From: Pristionchus mayeri
Lineage: Eukaryota > Nematoda > Chromadorea > Rhabditida > Neodiplogasteridae
Length of the DNA stretch: 64,000 bases
NCBI GenBank assembly: GCA_036245805.1
Contig: BTRK01000004.1
Span: forward strand, 3,224,001 to 3,288,000
Direction of reading: 5' to 3'
In this document: positions 28,570-40,284 of the stretch, in pieces
Position numbering within the stretch: position 1 is the stretch's first letter
How the letters are laid out: every line of letters begins with the position of its first letter
Notes under the pieces: generated by a model
The model's database searches: none
What the model was told of the DNA's origin: nothing
Seen by the model: only the letters and a program-made list of their open reading frames with translations
Translations under genes and position numbers: made by a program

Positions 28570-29454
28570 TTTCACGAATGCCGGAGCTGTCTGGAAAACA
28601 ACAACATCAGAAATTTGAGAGATTTCCCGCAACTACATACTGTGATTAGTCCAAAGAGTGATCCACGATATTGAATGGTCGTGGAACTTTTTCGTCTAAA
28701 ATACCATACCAGGAAGAGATGAATATAGCGAGTTCAGTGGAATATTAATAAGTGTTCAAAAAACGAGAGGAGGGGGAAGGGAAAAGGATTCTTGAACAAC
28801 AACTATAGAGGAAGCGCTAGGGCGTTCAAGAAATACATGGGAATAGTAAGAAGGATGAGGGGGACGAAAATAATTAAATTCACGTTCGAAGCTAATACGA
28901 ACTTCATAGAACACGAAAGTTTTTTCATCTCCGGCAATGTGCTGGCTAAAACTTTTAAATAGTATTTTCATTTGAAAAGATGCAATAGAAAGTAGCACAT
29001 TAGGATGAGTGTAAGGATCCCGTTCTATAAGTTATATTGTAATAATGCTAAAGGCGACAAATTTGGAATACAAAAGACAATGCAAAGATGGAGAGAAAGT
29101 GAACTTCATGAAACATAGAACGAGTGCAACTGGGAAACTCGATCACATCATCCTTCAATCGGTTCTCACTCAAGTGGAATCCATCTATTTTCCTAATTAA
29201 TCATTCAGGCGCTAGTCACACAGCTAATCTCAGGATAAACATTATTTTCATCTGTTCTCATCTTTTCGTACATGCATTCGTTTAAAATTAATTAAACATT
29301 AAATCTTTAAAAAGATAAAAATATAAAGATGACGAAGTAGCAATACTCCTTTCTATCCCAATGTGTTCGAGACAATTCCATTTATTTCACAACGTTAGCA
29401 TGCATGTTTGTTGTCCCAACGGTATTCTAGGGAGCGCAAACAAAGAGAAAGAGA
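28570..29454. other. Stretch without recognised gene
   Basis: Upstream of the receptor gene (28569-29000), which probably holds its promoter, and AT-rich intergenic DNA to the tRNA. Only short unsupported frames; no repeats of note. Confidence 0.5.
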
Positions 29455-29536
29455 GCAGCGATGTCCGAGTGGTTAAGGAGTTGGACTTGAAATCCAATGG
29501 GCATTGCCCGCGTAGATTCGAACCCTGCTCGCTGCG
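29455..29536 (+). tRNA. tRNA-Ser (anticodon UGA), second copy
   Basis: Identical to the gene at 23963 except G to A in the T stem (GTAGA-TTCGAAC-CCTGC), which makes the closing T-stem pair A-C. The acceptor stem, anticodon TGA and variable arm are intact. 82 nt, no intron. It may be slightly impaired or a recent copy. Confidence 0.9.
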
Positions 29537-29757
29537 ACATTTTTTGCAATTTTTTAAAACGTTAGATGGTGTTCATTTTCGCCGTAATATGGGTTAATTC
29601 CCCTCAAATTTGATTTTTTTCCTAAGATGGAGTGTTGCACACTCCCATCCCCAAACCCGCCTCCATAATGAAGCATGATTCGAAACTTTCAATAATTCTG
29701 AAGCATCTCAATCGAGGGGAGGCTGAAACACAACCATATCTCTCCTGTATTTCTTAG

Positions 29758-29955
29758 CGCCCGTTGGCCTTCGACGACGAAAAACATGATGATATCTACG
29801 TCGACGATTCCGTCGATTTGATCGAGTCGCAGTATAATAGAAAATACTTTCAATCGATGTCGGTGGTCGGACTGATCCCTAGTCAGATGAATGTAGTGCT
29901 AGTGAAAGTGATAACTGGCGAGAATGGGAGAAAGCGAGATGAGCGCATTCTCTAA
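29758..29955 (+). CDS. Possible acidic exon, gene unknown
   Basis: Open frame after an acceptor TTTCTTAG: RPLAFDDEKHDDIYVDDSVD, then LIESQYNRKYFQSMSVVGLI. Composition and the preceding splice site look coding, but no partner exons were identified with confidence. The region 29960-31130 has GA/CT-rich DNA and no gene I can support. Confidence 0.35.
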   Translation, partial: RPLAFDDEKHDDIYVDDSVDLIESQYNRKYFQSMSVVGLIPSQMNVVLVKVITGENGRKRDERIL

Positions 29956-31137
29956 TAGGTGCTGATGTTGTGGCTCGGGGCGAGCAGTCAGTACTGCAGC
30001 ACTCTCTATCGGTTGAAATGAGTGGTTTCTACATCTGACTCGAACCAACCAGAACAGTCACACTTATGAAAGTGAAATTGAACTGAAAAAAATGCCTAGG
30101 TTTTTTATCTCTATTGTTTGTTGTTGGATCCTATGAGGACTATTTCGATAGTGCTCATGTTTCAATTTTGTAGCAACTTGAAATCCCTTTGTCAAATGAG
30201 CACACAGGAGGGAGTGTATCTCACTCACTCTATTTCGCTTTTCAATAGCAAATCAGGCGCAATCCTTCTTTTTTCTTTCTCTATTTTTTCCCGTATGCAA
30301 CACTATTTTCCTCTTCCACGATAATGCTCTTCATTTTTTTAGTTCTCTAACAAACTACAAAAAGTTAAATGGGATACAACCGTGCAGTGCATTCCAGGAG
30401 GAAAATATGGGTGTCAAATCTTATTTCAGCTCTTAGATGGAAGATACTTCCCGGTCGGCTTCGCTTTCGAAATTTATAATCGCCTTACACTGTGCTCTCT
30501 CATTTTCGGTTCTCCCTTCTTTCACTCTAAAAAGCCGGAATAGGGAAAAAAGAACGAACATCGCCCTCACCGTTTGCTAAAGGACGCGCTAAATGTATCT
30601 AAAGTTGCCTTCCCAGCCGTCCCCGTCACTGTCCCCACCGACTCAACCTCATCAACTCGAAATGTCAACCCACTGATGCAGTAGCAGAATACTGTGGACT
30701 AAACAGTCTCAGCCAGGAGAGACTCCCCAAGGAACCAAGGAAAAAGCAAGAAGAGAGAGAGGGTGAGGGGACTGAGGTGAAACGAATGCAATAAATCATT
30801 TCAGAAGAAGAAAGAAAAGTCCTGCCACCCCGATTTGACTCTCTCCGCCGAGTGAGGTGTACTACATGTAAGAGTCACCATTTTTGTCATTTGTAGCAGT
30901 TACTCAGTTGATATGAATCGATAAAAATAATAGCTTTGCGATTCATATTCATTTTCCCGCTTTCGATGATGAGCCAGACGCGGTCACGTTATCCAATACT
31001 CGAAATACCCTTCACGGCGTACCTCAAATTACTCTGAAAATTGGTTTCCGTTAATATGTCTGTAGTGATACAACATGTATCAAATACTAACATGTACATC
31101 ATTATTATTGATGGTAGGAGATGAGGGTTCAACGAGA

Positions 31138-31344
31138 TCATTCGCTCAATCTTTGAAGCATGTGATGAATTCCCTTATCCTCTTTTCCAATTTCAAGATA
31201 TCGCTGGTGAAAGTGCGCCCGCTTTGGATCGAGAGGAGAGGACATTCCTGATTTGCCTCGATAATTTGCTCTTCTTGTGATTACAAGCGGCAGTGGCTGA
31301 TTGATTTCTGAGAGTATGAGCCGCTTTCCATCCAAAATTGACAC
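31138..31344 (-). CDS. Possible small basic protein or terminal exon
   Basis: 68-codon open frame: SILDGKRLILSEINQPLPLV, then RRANYRGKSGMSSPLDPKRA, ending HHMLQRLSE-stop. The amino-acid mix looks coding but no domain is recognised; it may be the last exon of a gene whose 5' exons are unresolved. 31345-32400 shows nothing further that I can support. Confidence 0.35.
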   Translation of the reverse strand: MSILDGKRLILSEINQPLPLVITRRANYRGKSGMSSPLDPKRAHFHQRYLEIGKEDKGIHHMLQRLSE

Positions 31345-32434
31345 TTGCGAAAACTTGTCGACTTTAATTGCCTCTTTTCTGTTTGACTAACAGTTATTTA
31401 GTGACATTCTCCCTATTCTCTATTCCGCTATCACTCCTCTACATGCGATCGCTTCTTTCTTTCCGAATCTCTTTTCCACACCAGCAGCATGCAGATGTTT
31501 ATTGTGAAGAAATGTGTTTGGGGAAGTTCAATGAGACCAGAGCAAGATTTGCGCATCAATGCTGGGGCATATCTTAAATGAGGACTCTCGGCAAAGTAGC
31601 CACATCGATAGAAGGGATGTTCCACCCTCCAAAGATCATAACACGAGCTAGGAAGTGGACAAACAGTGGTAGAGCAGCCGTAACGTAATCAGAAGGTTGC
31701 GGTTCGATTCCGACACGCTTTTGACAACACTTCAAGATATTTGAATTCGCGCATTTCCCTGGCCCATCAAGGATCCATGGCACTCAGCCAACTAATCATA
31801 ACCCTGTTGATAGCAGAGATATGAATGGAATTTTTTCGGAGCCTTTAGTCGTTAAGAGGAGCTAGGTCATGGTTATGAAAGGGTCCAAAGTTGAACTTTG
31901 CCTACACTCCTCCTTTAATTTCGCATCCAATAGTTAGCGTGGATATCCTCTTTGTCACCCGCTCTTTCGCTGGTCTCTTTCCGCTGAACACTCTCGTCCC
32001 TCTCAGTTGTCCCTGATCTATCAATCCTCCCTGCAAAAGGTACGGAGAGGGCAGAGAGGAGCAGGATCGACCACAATGCTCACAATGCTGCATTCTTATC
32101 ATGCGCTTTAGATTGCCTTAGATATTCCTGTGCATTTGACCATTAGAATTCGCTTTCTCTACTCACTTTACGATAGGAGAATTTTCATTTTTGTCGTATT
32201 GTTCTGTAAACGTGAACGCTTCCACGTGTTCTGAGAACCTCATTATGGATTGGAAATTTATGATTTGCCCGGGTCAAACTCGACACACTAACGCTTAACT
32301 TGCTCAAACGTGATTACCCCCACCTCTTTGTTTAATTGCGACCTTCTTTACCTTTACTCTCCAATGCACGTATTCACGCAAATCTCATGATTGTTAGACG
32401 TGCTTTTAATCATCATTTTTTCTGTTTTTTTTAG

Positions 32435-32979
32435 ATGAGCTACACCATTCGACCTGATTACTACCTCGTTCCTGTCAACGCCTGTCCCGAGCTATTCGCG
32501 CAGCTCGGATGGACAGTCCCGAAAGAATCTTCCCAATCAATGCAAACAGTGGGATGTTCAAATGCACAGCCATCTCTACAGCTCCCGACTACATCCACTC
32601 TTCGTCGACCCACCACTGGAGTTGTGCAACGGAAAGAGGTAAACTTCGAATTAGACCTGGACTAGTTTGGGATCCTTTATCATGTGAATTTTGCAGCGCG
32701 TTCAGTGTGATCGACATCAGCAGACTCCATCCGGTAGCAATGAACCACAACGACAGAAGGAAGCACCGAATGGAGACTCGCCCCCGGCCAGAGGAGGGTA
32801 CTCGCATTGGGACGCGTACAAAGAGATGAAGAAGGCTCAGAAGAGAGAGGAAGCGAAGAGGAGAGCGGAAGAGGAGGAGGGAATGGAGGAGGCAATCAGG
32901 AAGAGGTAAGGGGAATAATGGAGTTTGGAAATGAGCAAGCCATTCCAGAAGAAGGAAAGGAGCCGCCAAGGAGATCTGA
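32435..32979 (+). CDS. Unnamed gene with charged C-terminal helix
   Basis: Three in-phase exons. 32435-32640: MSYTIRPDYYLVPVNACPEL ... PTTSTLRRPTTGVVQRKE. 32697-32906: RVQCDRHQQTPSGSNEPQRQ ... HWDAYKEMKKAQKREEAKRR, a long charged, probably coiled helix. Last: RRKGAAKEI-stop at 32977-32979. The ATG follows an acceptor (TTTTTTTAG), so it may be trans-spliced or be an internal exon. An AATAAA signal lies 39 bp after the stop (33018-33023). Family unknown. Confidence 0.6.
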
Positions 32980-33606
32980 AATCTGAATTCTATTTTTTGC
33001 GAGTTGTACAATAAGGCAATAAAGATATTTTTGAGATGCATTTGGTTCGCACTCTTCCACTGTTGAAGAATTGTATCAAATTCGTCTAAAATTTTACAAA
33101 AAAGTAGGGAAAACATCAGTGGCGATAATTGAATTGTTTTCGGAAAATCCCGTGCCTGTGCATCTCTATTTCCACATCCACCCACCTCGTCTTCTCAATG
33201 ATCACCCCTATCAGTGGCATACAAATCCTGCAAGTAACCCACCCTCGCCTATAAAATACTTCCTTATTTCCACTGAGTACCACTCTTTCTGCCGACTCCC
33301 CATCATTATCGCATAATACGATACAACAATAATGCTGTTATTCCTAATTTCGGTAGGCTCGAAACAGTTTTCAGATAAGTTTCGAGCGCATTGCAGCTCG
33401 TCACTCTCTCTATCTCAGCTTTCGCCCTTCATCTCCCATCTTGCTTTCCTGTCCAATGCCCGCCCGGACAACGGTGCAAGCTGCAGCCAGTGCGTAACTA
33501 AACAACACACAGCAGCTGATATATTGCCTCTAAGAACAAAGAGTGTCCATGGAGTTTCATATCGAGATCTAGCGCATTCGAGAAAATTTCAAGAACCGAT
33601 CCCCAA

Positions 33607-35077
33607 TTGAATGCGTTATGTCTCGTTATGAAACGCCATGGACACTCCGCGACGTCTCCTTGTCAGCCACCATCCTGCTTCCTTCCCCCGTGCCTCCCAG
33701 TGCCTACGTGCGTCGTTGAGCTCACTCCGTGCCTGCTTTCCTGTGATGATGGAGAGATCTGCGTGTGGAAAATGGTGAGATCAATTTAAGAGCAATAGTC
33801 TGATTCTCTTCAGTTTGCATGCTCTCTCGTCTCTCTGACCGGCGAGAGAGCGCGCAAACAGAAGAGAGTCAGATCATTGCTCATTTGTAAAGTAGACAGT
33901 TATCTTGATATTCGTTGAGGTGCAATGCCCGAAGGAGCCCTGCCCTTCCGTGGCAGCCTGCGAGCCAGACCAGAGTGAATTCCCGTACACTTGCGCTGGG
34001 GCATATTGCAGAAGGGACATGAAGTGCGTCATGGACCGAGGGGTGAGTGAACATATGGAAATGCCGCATCATTGAGCAATGTTCTTGCTCTTTTCAACAC
34101 GCTTCGCCCTGTCTGACGGGCGAGAGAGCGTGAGAAATGAAAGGAGTCAGATAATTGCTGTCATGATTCTCGCACAAAAGTTGCAGGTTGCCGTGTGCAT
34201 ACCTCGTGCTAACTACGTGCTGTATCCGAGGCCACGCATTCCTCCCTATGTCACTTGCAGCACGCTCGGATGCCAGCCAGGAGAGAGATGTGTGGAGACG
34301 AAAAGAGTGAGCCCGAATGCTTTAATGATTTGGGTGGGAAGAGTACTTCTGCCTAACACACAGAATCTCCGTTTTATTCCTTTTTGTGCAGAAGAAAAAA
34401 CAATCAATGCATATTTTGGTGGATCCTCAAGTTGAGAGAGTGAACAACGCGGAAACCTTGTTTTTATCTAATTTCAACGCGGATTACACTGTATTTTGCG
34501 TATGTTCATTTCGGCACCAAAACAACGTGGCAAATGAATTGGGCAAATACGAGCTATCTTTTTTTTGCAGGGTGCTAAATGTGAGCGAGTGCAGTGCGGC
34601 CACGCGCAAGAATACGATCGATGCTTCGATGGATGCGAGCCGACCTGCGGTGATGAGGATCCGGTGAGACTACTAAATATTAGGTTGATTCATAAGTTTC
34701 GCTCCATTATGACTCCTGAAGTTTTTGAACTGTCATTTGCTTCGAACTTTATCAATTATGTCATTCCTTTTTGCGTGATATTAGTACATGCACAGTCTTC
34801 ATAACACACCTATACTCATACGTGATCAATCGATTCTACTGGAATGTCTTGGAGCGAAACTTATGAATCAACCTGATAATTAGTGTCAATTACCAATTAG
34901 TGTTATTAATTAGTGATTAGTACTTATTAATTAGTACTTGGAAGTTTGTGGTTGTGGGACGAATGAAATCCTCTGCAGATCTGTCCCACGAGATGCGGCC
35001 GAGGCGGCTGCAGATGCAGCATCGGCTACTATCGACATCCATCGGGAGAGTGCAGAAGGGAATGCGGAAGAGAGTGA
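33607..35077 (+). CDS. Secreted cysteine-rich protein with TIL domain
   Basis: Exons in phase, dense in Cys. First: SPCQPPSCFLPPCLPVPTCV (to 33776). 33918-34043: VQCPKEPCPSVAACEPDQSE, then CAGAYCRRDMKCVMDRG. 34188-34306: YVTCSTLGCQPGERCVETKR. About 34570-34662: GAKCERVQCGHAQEYDRCFD, then GCEPTCGDEDP. Last (34980-35077): ICPTRCGRGGCRCSIGYYRH, then PSGECRRECGRE-stop. The last two exons form a trypsin-inhibitor-like (TIL) module (C..CG..Y..C...C.PTC ... C...C..GC.C..GY.R...G.C), found in secreted protease inhibitors. The signal-peptide exon is unresolved (ATG 33332, MLLFLIS, is a candidate). Introns carry two h93 hairpins and a mariner MITE. Confidence 0.75.
33790..33882. mobile_element. h93 hairpin, copy 3
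   Basis: GAGCAATAGTCTGATTCTCT ... AGAGAGTCAGATCATTGCTC, 93 bp, in an intron of the TIL gene. Flanking 8-mers (CAATTTAA / ATTTGTAA) are only partly alike, so it is an older insertion than copies 1 and 2. Confidence 0.75.
34074..34160. mobile_element. h93-related hairpin, copy 4
   Basis: GAGCAATGTTCTTGCTCTTT ... GGAGTCAGATAATTGCTG, 87 bp, diverged, in the next TIL-gene intron. Flanks GCATCATT / TCATGATT agree at 6 of 8 positions. Confidence 0.65.
34680..34876. mobile_element. Mariner-type MITE, 197 bp
   Basis: Ends TTAGGTTGATTCATAAGTTT and AAACTTATGAATCAACCTGA, inverted repeats of ~27 bp, flanked by TA on both sides. No open frame. It lies in the TIL-gene intron 34663-34979. Confidence 0.9.
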
Positions 35078-35165
35078 TGCGCGTACATTTTTAAAAAAAC
35101 TTCGTAATTTATTTTTCTTCCATTGTTGTATTGACAGACGATTCTCCTTCATTTTAGGATTGTTC

Positions 35166-35400
35166 AATCATTATTGTAAATTAATTTTGATCCAAGATTA
35201 TAATTAAATTTTAAAATATTATCAAGAAAGAAAAGTAAAAATGGATTTTTGAATGGCATTGTGATCTGTATGATGAAAATTAGGTTGATCCTTTGTTTTC
35301 GAATATCACTCTTCAGAAATAATATAAAGCAGAAGATCAATCATCGAGTACATCTAACGTACTTTCAATTGTCAAGAACGATGTGTCCAAAAGAGGATTG
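35166..35400. repeat. 235 bp segment duplicated in the P3 spacer
   Basis: Appears identical, same orientation, to 54400-54634. It begins AATCATTATTGTAAATTAAT and ends CAAAAGAGGATTG. It lies just after the TIL gene and stops 5 bp before the outer edge of palindrome P2. Confidence 0.9.
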
Positions 35401-36086
35401 TGAGCGGTGATCATCATTTTACACCTACTCACTTGTCCTTTCACGATAAATCTTGTTAATCAAAAACGATGTGAATAACATCAACATCATGATTGGAGAC
35501 GCCAATAGTCTCGCAAAGCGGGATGCGAGGTTTTCTCTCAACTACTCTCACATCTATGTCAAAGAATATGAAGGGCGTAATTGATATTGCGAAGAGTATC
35601 TGCTGGCAAGTCGTTCAAAGATCGATCGACGAACGAAGTTCGCTAATTGGAGTCGGAAATTAACAACTAGTAAGAGGCAGCCCAAATCGAGGGTTACGGT
35701 AGCGATATACGGTATCAGGAAGTACTGTACTATCAATTGAGTACGGTACCTAGTCTTGGCCTTCCATTAACCCACCGATCAATATTTGAGCATGACCCCT
35801 TCCGCACTGCTCCCCTCAAATCGAGGGAAGCAAGCAGATGGAACCAGGGGTCATGGGCGTCGCCGCTGGCGTCGGCAACTATGGGCGCAGTCTTAATTTG
35901 ATGTATTTCAGAATGGAACGTGCGTTATGACTTCTTGCGTCTACATCGAGCCAAGCAATTAAGTTAACGATCGCTAGATTGCCGAGAGATCAATGACCGT
36001 TGTTATCGGCTTTACATGTCGTTTCAGTTTTAATAGTTTCTGGTTTCTCGCTAGATTTCAATCCTTATCTGCTTTATTAAACGCAA

Positions 36087-37870
36087 TGCTTCTTCGTCTT
36101 CCTTCTCCCGTCCCTCTGCACGATATCATCTCCATTATCTTGGCTAACACATCTGAATCCTTGGCTATCATCTTCAACATAATACTTCTGCTGGCGATTA
36201 TCTTCAGATCACCCACGTGCATGCGGTATTTCCACTCCTCCTTGACTATTGTTCAACGTCATGAATATCTCCTCAGATCTTACGCAGTACTTCTTGTGAA
36301 TTGTGTTCTGACGGACACAATTGCCGCGCTGAGTGGGATATTGATAAATTTGAGGTTATTTTTCGTTATTCTAATATTCATTTGCATATTGCTAGTATGT
36401 TTTCCATATTTCAGAATGATTCCTGCGAACAACACGATTGCTTGTGTGTATGTTGGGCCCTGCGTTGCTGTTTCAAGTCAGTTGATTTTGTGATTTACCA
36501 ATCTACATCCAGAAACTATGAAATCTGAAAGGGTTGGGAAAAAATTTGCGCACAGCCCAGATCTGGAAGTTTTCTTGGCAGATTTCTTCTGTAGTTGCAT
36601 GTTCGTAATAGCAATGGCCTGCTACACTCAATCGCTTTATCTCCTCGCGGCATCCTTTGGCTATCGACTTTACGTTCTTAAAAAGTATTTTTTTACATTC
36701 CGTATGTCGGATACATCAATAATGCGTTCAGAAAATCACCAGGTCCTTATCAAGTCTTGCTAGTCTGCGTGATCCTTGCTATACCCAACATCCCTGGATC
36801 GGTTCGTCGCTGCTGTCCTCCTAAGATATGCGAAAAAACTTTAGATTGTCTTGATCAGCAGCATGGATGACTCAAATGCGGTTAGGAAGGCCATTGGGAT
36901 CGCCCGGCCCGAATACAACCTCGAGGACTATGTTGTGGAAGGTAGCGTTCGTGATGCATCTGCCCGCGTTCTTCTCATCTCAGTTCGCGTCCTACTTCGT
37001 ACGAGAAAAAGGGAAAGAGAGGGAAAAATGAAAAAAAAGGATCTCTATCTGATGAATGACGACAAAGAATGTAAAAAAGTATTTTTTGATTTTTTTTCAG
37101 GCAAAGTAAACATCTATGAAACACCAATAATACTTACAATCATGGCATTCATTATATTCCATGTGGTCGTATTGTTGCTCATAGGCATATTGAGGAGGAA
37201 AGTAAGTATATTCATGTTTTCACTGACTACGAATTGCCTCAGGTACTGGCGACAATCGTCGAGCAATCAAACAGCATGAGTGTACAAACCATGAAACTGC
37301 ACAGAGCCCTTACGAAAGTCAGCATTTACTCGTTTCAATTCTCATTCCATTGCAGTAATTGCGGTCATTTTAGGTACTCTCCTTGCAAAGCCTTCTTCCA
37401 GTATTCTTCTCATTCTCCATTATCACATACATTTTATGTCAAAGTGACATAATATATTCGCCGGGCATCGAACATTTCATAGGCGAGGTTAGTTGCTCAG
37501 TTACATTGTTAGCAACATATGGAAAACCATTGATCTGCTTTTGAAAGTTAAATTTCAAAATAATACTCGAAGAAAAATTGAAATTTTCTAATATATCATA
37601 AATGGAAGTTCTGCCAGAAATTCATGTAATGCGTGGTCAATTCTTTCAAAAAAATCCAAAAAAAATTCCTCAAAAAAAAATCTGAGTCAAAAGTTTGTTT
37701 GCAGATAGGAATGGTTGTTACCCTTGTCTCTCCCCTGATAACTCTCTCTTTCGTGCAACCATATCGGGCGTGAGTTTACTCATTTCGAATCGGATTACAG
37801 CAATACTAGGTATATCTTTTTTGCGTTGTCTGTGGCATATTTGAAGACGTGTCTTCAATTGTGTTGGTAA
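36087..37870 (+). CDS. srd-like chemoreceptor (left P2 copy)
   Basis: A 7TM receptor of the nematode SRD family. Exon 1: ANTSESLAIIFNIILLLAII (TM1), then LLVNCVLTDTIAALSGILIN (TM2). It splices in phase to RMIPANNTIACVYVGPCVAV, the SRD signature RxIP...GPC. Next: CYTQSLYLLAASFGYRLYVL, the SFxYR(Y)YVL block; PGPYQVLLVCVILAIPNIPG; an extracellular loop exon with ARPEYNLEDYVVEG; IYETPIILTIMAFIIFHVVV; MKLHRALTK; LLPVFFSFSIITYILC; IGMVVTLVSPLITLSFVQPY; last exon ANTRYIFFALSVAY ... stop 37868-37870. Frames are open throughout. The start is uncertain: ATG 35993 or 36087. Expected in sensory cilia; ligand unknown. Confidence 0.75.
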
Positions 37871-39458
37871 TGTGCTTCAAAGAAACATACACAAAACCAA
37901 ATACAACACAAACAATAACAAGACAAGTGCCTTCGAAGACGTCAAAACAGTCTTCTTCTAAAACATTTGAAATATTAAAAGTATTTTCACAGATTCGTAA
38001 AAGAGAGGATTTTCCGCAGAGAGCAACATAAAACTTCTTTATCGGTTCAATCATTCGGGTAAATTGTTGCAAGAACATTTTTTTTTATTTTTGTATTTTT
38101 ATTTATTATTATTTATCACATCAGGCAGTAGTGCTCAGGTGAGGATGGGGCCATATTCTTCATAGGCTGCGCTCCACCAATGGGGTCCAATGCAAGAACA
38201 TTGTGCATGAACATTACTTTCAGCGAATCACCCCTGCGAAAGAGTACATCCTTCTAAATTTGTTATTCAGTAGCATAAGCTACGACGATTATGATGTCTA
38301 CTTTGTTCAACATTGATATATTGAGAAATGCAGAACGGAAATTGCGATACTGGTGAAGCAGAACTAATATCTTTCTTGAAACATTGCTAAATCGAATTCG
38401 AGCACGTTTCTACTAAACTATTCATCCATTATTTTCGAGTAGCACACAATAAAATTTAAGGTAATACGCTTTCCGAGATATCAATGACCGTTATTATCGG
38501 CCTTGTATGGTCCAATGTTAATCGTTACTGTTCGGCAAGATTGCATGCATTACCAATTCACTTTCATCCGCAACGGTTCTTGGTCTTTAGGTCGAACGGT
38601 GAAAAATAGAACCTTGGCCAATGATGCACATGGGCAACAGTCAGCGGAGTTTGAAAATATTATGCTGTCAATGCATATTCCCTCGATATTGGTACAGGAG
38701 AGGAAAGGAAGAGGCAAGGAACTATTTTTTTTTCTTTCTACACCGCTACAGGCAATTTGAATAGGTAATCGGAAATAATCATAATCAAGAGAAAAGAAAT
38801 ATCAATGATATCCATATTTGGGCAACAATACTCACTGGACACACCAGATAACAAGGGCAAATTCGGTCAGCTTTTGTTTACACAGATAACATATTTATAT
38901 GAATTGTTTATTGTCAAGGAAAGTTAGAAAGTTCCAATGTATGTACAAGATATTGTTAGTGTCATCGTCTGTGAACCGTCACTTTGATTCCGTTGACTGG
39001 TCGCAGAATGGCTTCTGTGGCAAACTTTTGAGACGCCATTGGCCTGTAATTAGCATTTCTAGAGCTATTGCACATCTAATTCACTTACTCATCGGATTCA
39101 AATCTGAATCTTCTCAGCAGCCAACTCATAATGATTTTCTCTTCGTACTGGGCGAATTTCTGACCTACAAAGCAATCGATAATTTGGTGCAGAATGAATC
39201 GGACTGGCCTATGCAGTTCCTCGGTCCCGCAGAGAATGGAATGTAATCGTAAGCATTCCTAGCAGCGATTCTGTCGGGGAGGAAATTATCAGGATTGTAC
39301 TCGAGAGCATTCGGATACACACTCCTGCACAGAAAAATTTATCAAATGATCAAATGACTGAAGAACTCGCTCATTTCGGTGTATGACGAAGGGAGAAATG
39401 GACATGTTCGCGTGCTGGGGAAGGAGATGCTTGCCTGAAGGAAAGAGGGAGGATCAGG

Positions 39459-39461
<3 letters not shown>

Positions 39462-39533
<72 letters not shown>
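39462..39533. repeat. (GA)36 microsatellite
   Basis: 36 GA units in a CYP4 intron. The mirror tract (CT)35 is at 48114-48183. The length difference is one of the few arm-to-arm differences in P2. Confidence 0.97.
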
Positions 39534-39538
<5 letters not shown>

Positions 39539-40186
39539 GGAGAAAAAGTCACTCACCGCATTGCAAGTCGTTCTGTAGTTGTCTGCTAACGAATGGAACT
39601 GGAGGGTAGAGTCTCATCGATTCCTTGATGCATCGCTCCAAGTAGACCAACCTACCCATGTCCTCACGAGTCAAATCACGATCAGTGTCGTCCCCTAAAT
39701 CAGGGTAGATACTCAACAGCAACCAGGGGGAGTGCTCACCAAGTACATGGGTGAGCTCTTGATAGACTCTTTCCTGTATTTCCGGATTGCATGCCATGCA
39801 CCATACGGTCCATCCCATCCCCGATGCAGTCGTATCGTGGCCTGAAGGACAGTTTTCTGCCATTATGCAATTTCTAGTTGGGAGTGTACCTTCGAACATG
39901 AAAGTGTCCACTTCCTCTCGAATGTCCTCGTCTTCCAAACTGTTCTTCTCCTTCAGTTCCAACAGCATATCGAGGAAAGCCCGCTTGTTCGATTCCACTT
40001 CTCCTCTCTCGAGTGCTTCCGTGCGCCCAGCGATTACCTAGGAATAGGAGTAATCGTGCTAGAATTCGAAGATTTTCCCTCACGGTTCTCGTGAAGTTGT
40101 GCGCGACAGCGAGCGAACGATCGAACTTCTGCTGCACTCCGAGGAGGTATCTCAAGCAGATTATGAGGCAAGTGAAGTGATGAAGA

Positions 40187-40284
40187 GAGTAATGGTCTGA
40201 CTCTCCTCGATTTGCATACTCTCTCGTCTCTCTATCCGATGAGAGAGCGAGTTGTACGGTTTGGAGAGAGCGAGACCATTGCTC
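40187..40284. mobile_element. h93 hairpin in CYP4 intron (left P2 copy)
   Basis: GAGTAATGGTCTGACTCTCC ... GAGACCATTGCTC, ~98 bp. Flanking 8-mers GATGAAGA / GGTGATGA agree at 6 of 8. It lies in the intron after the exon ending YLWPKFMR. Mirrored at 47363-47460. A second-subfamily hairpin sits at about 40628-40738. Confidence 0.7.

Noticed and set aside
38041..38220. AT-rich block and GGCAGTAGTGCTCAGGTGAG sequence as a LINE tail
   Set aside because: Resembles a non-LTR 3' end, but no coding part or target duplication was found, so it is not listed as an element.
39383..39589. Open frames of Arg-Glu or Ser-Leu repeats
   Set aside because: They are translations of the (GA)n / (CT)n microsatellite in a CYP4 intron, not proteins.
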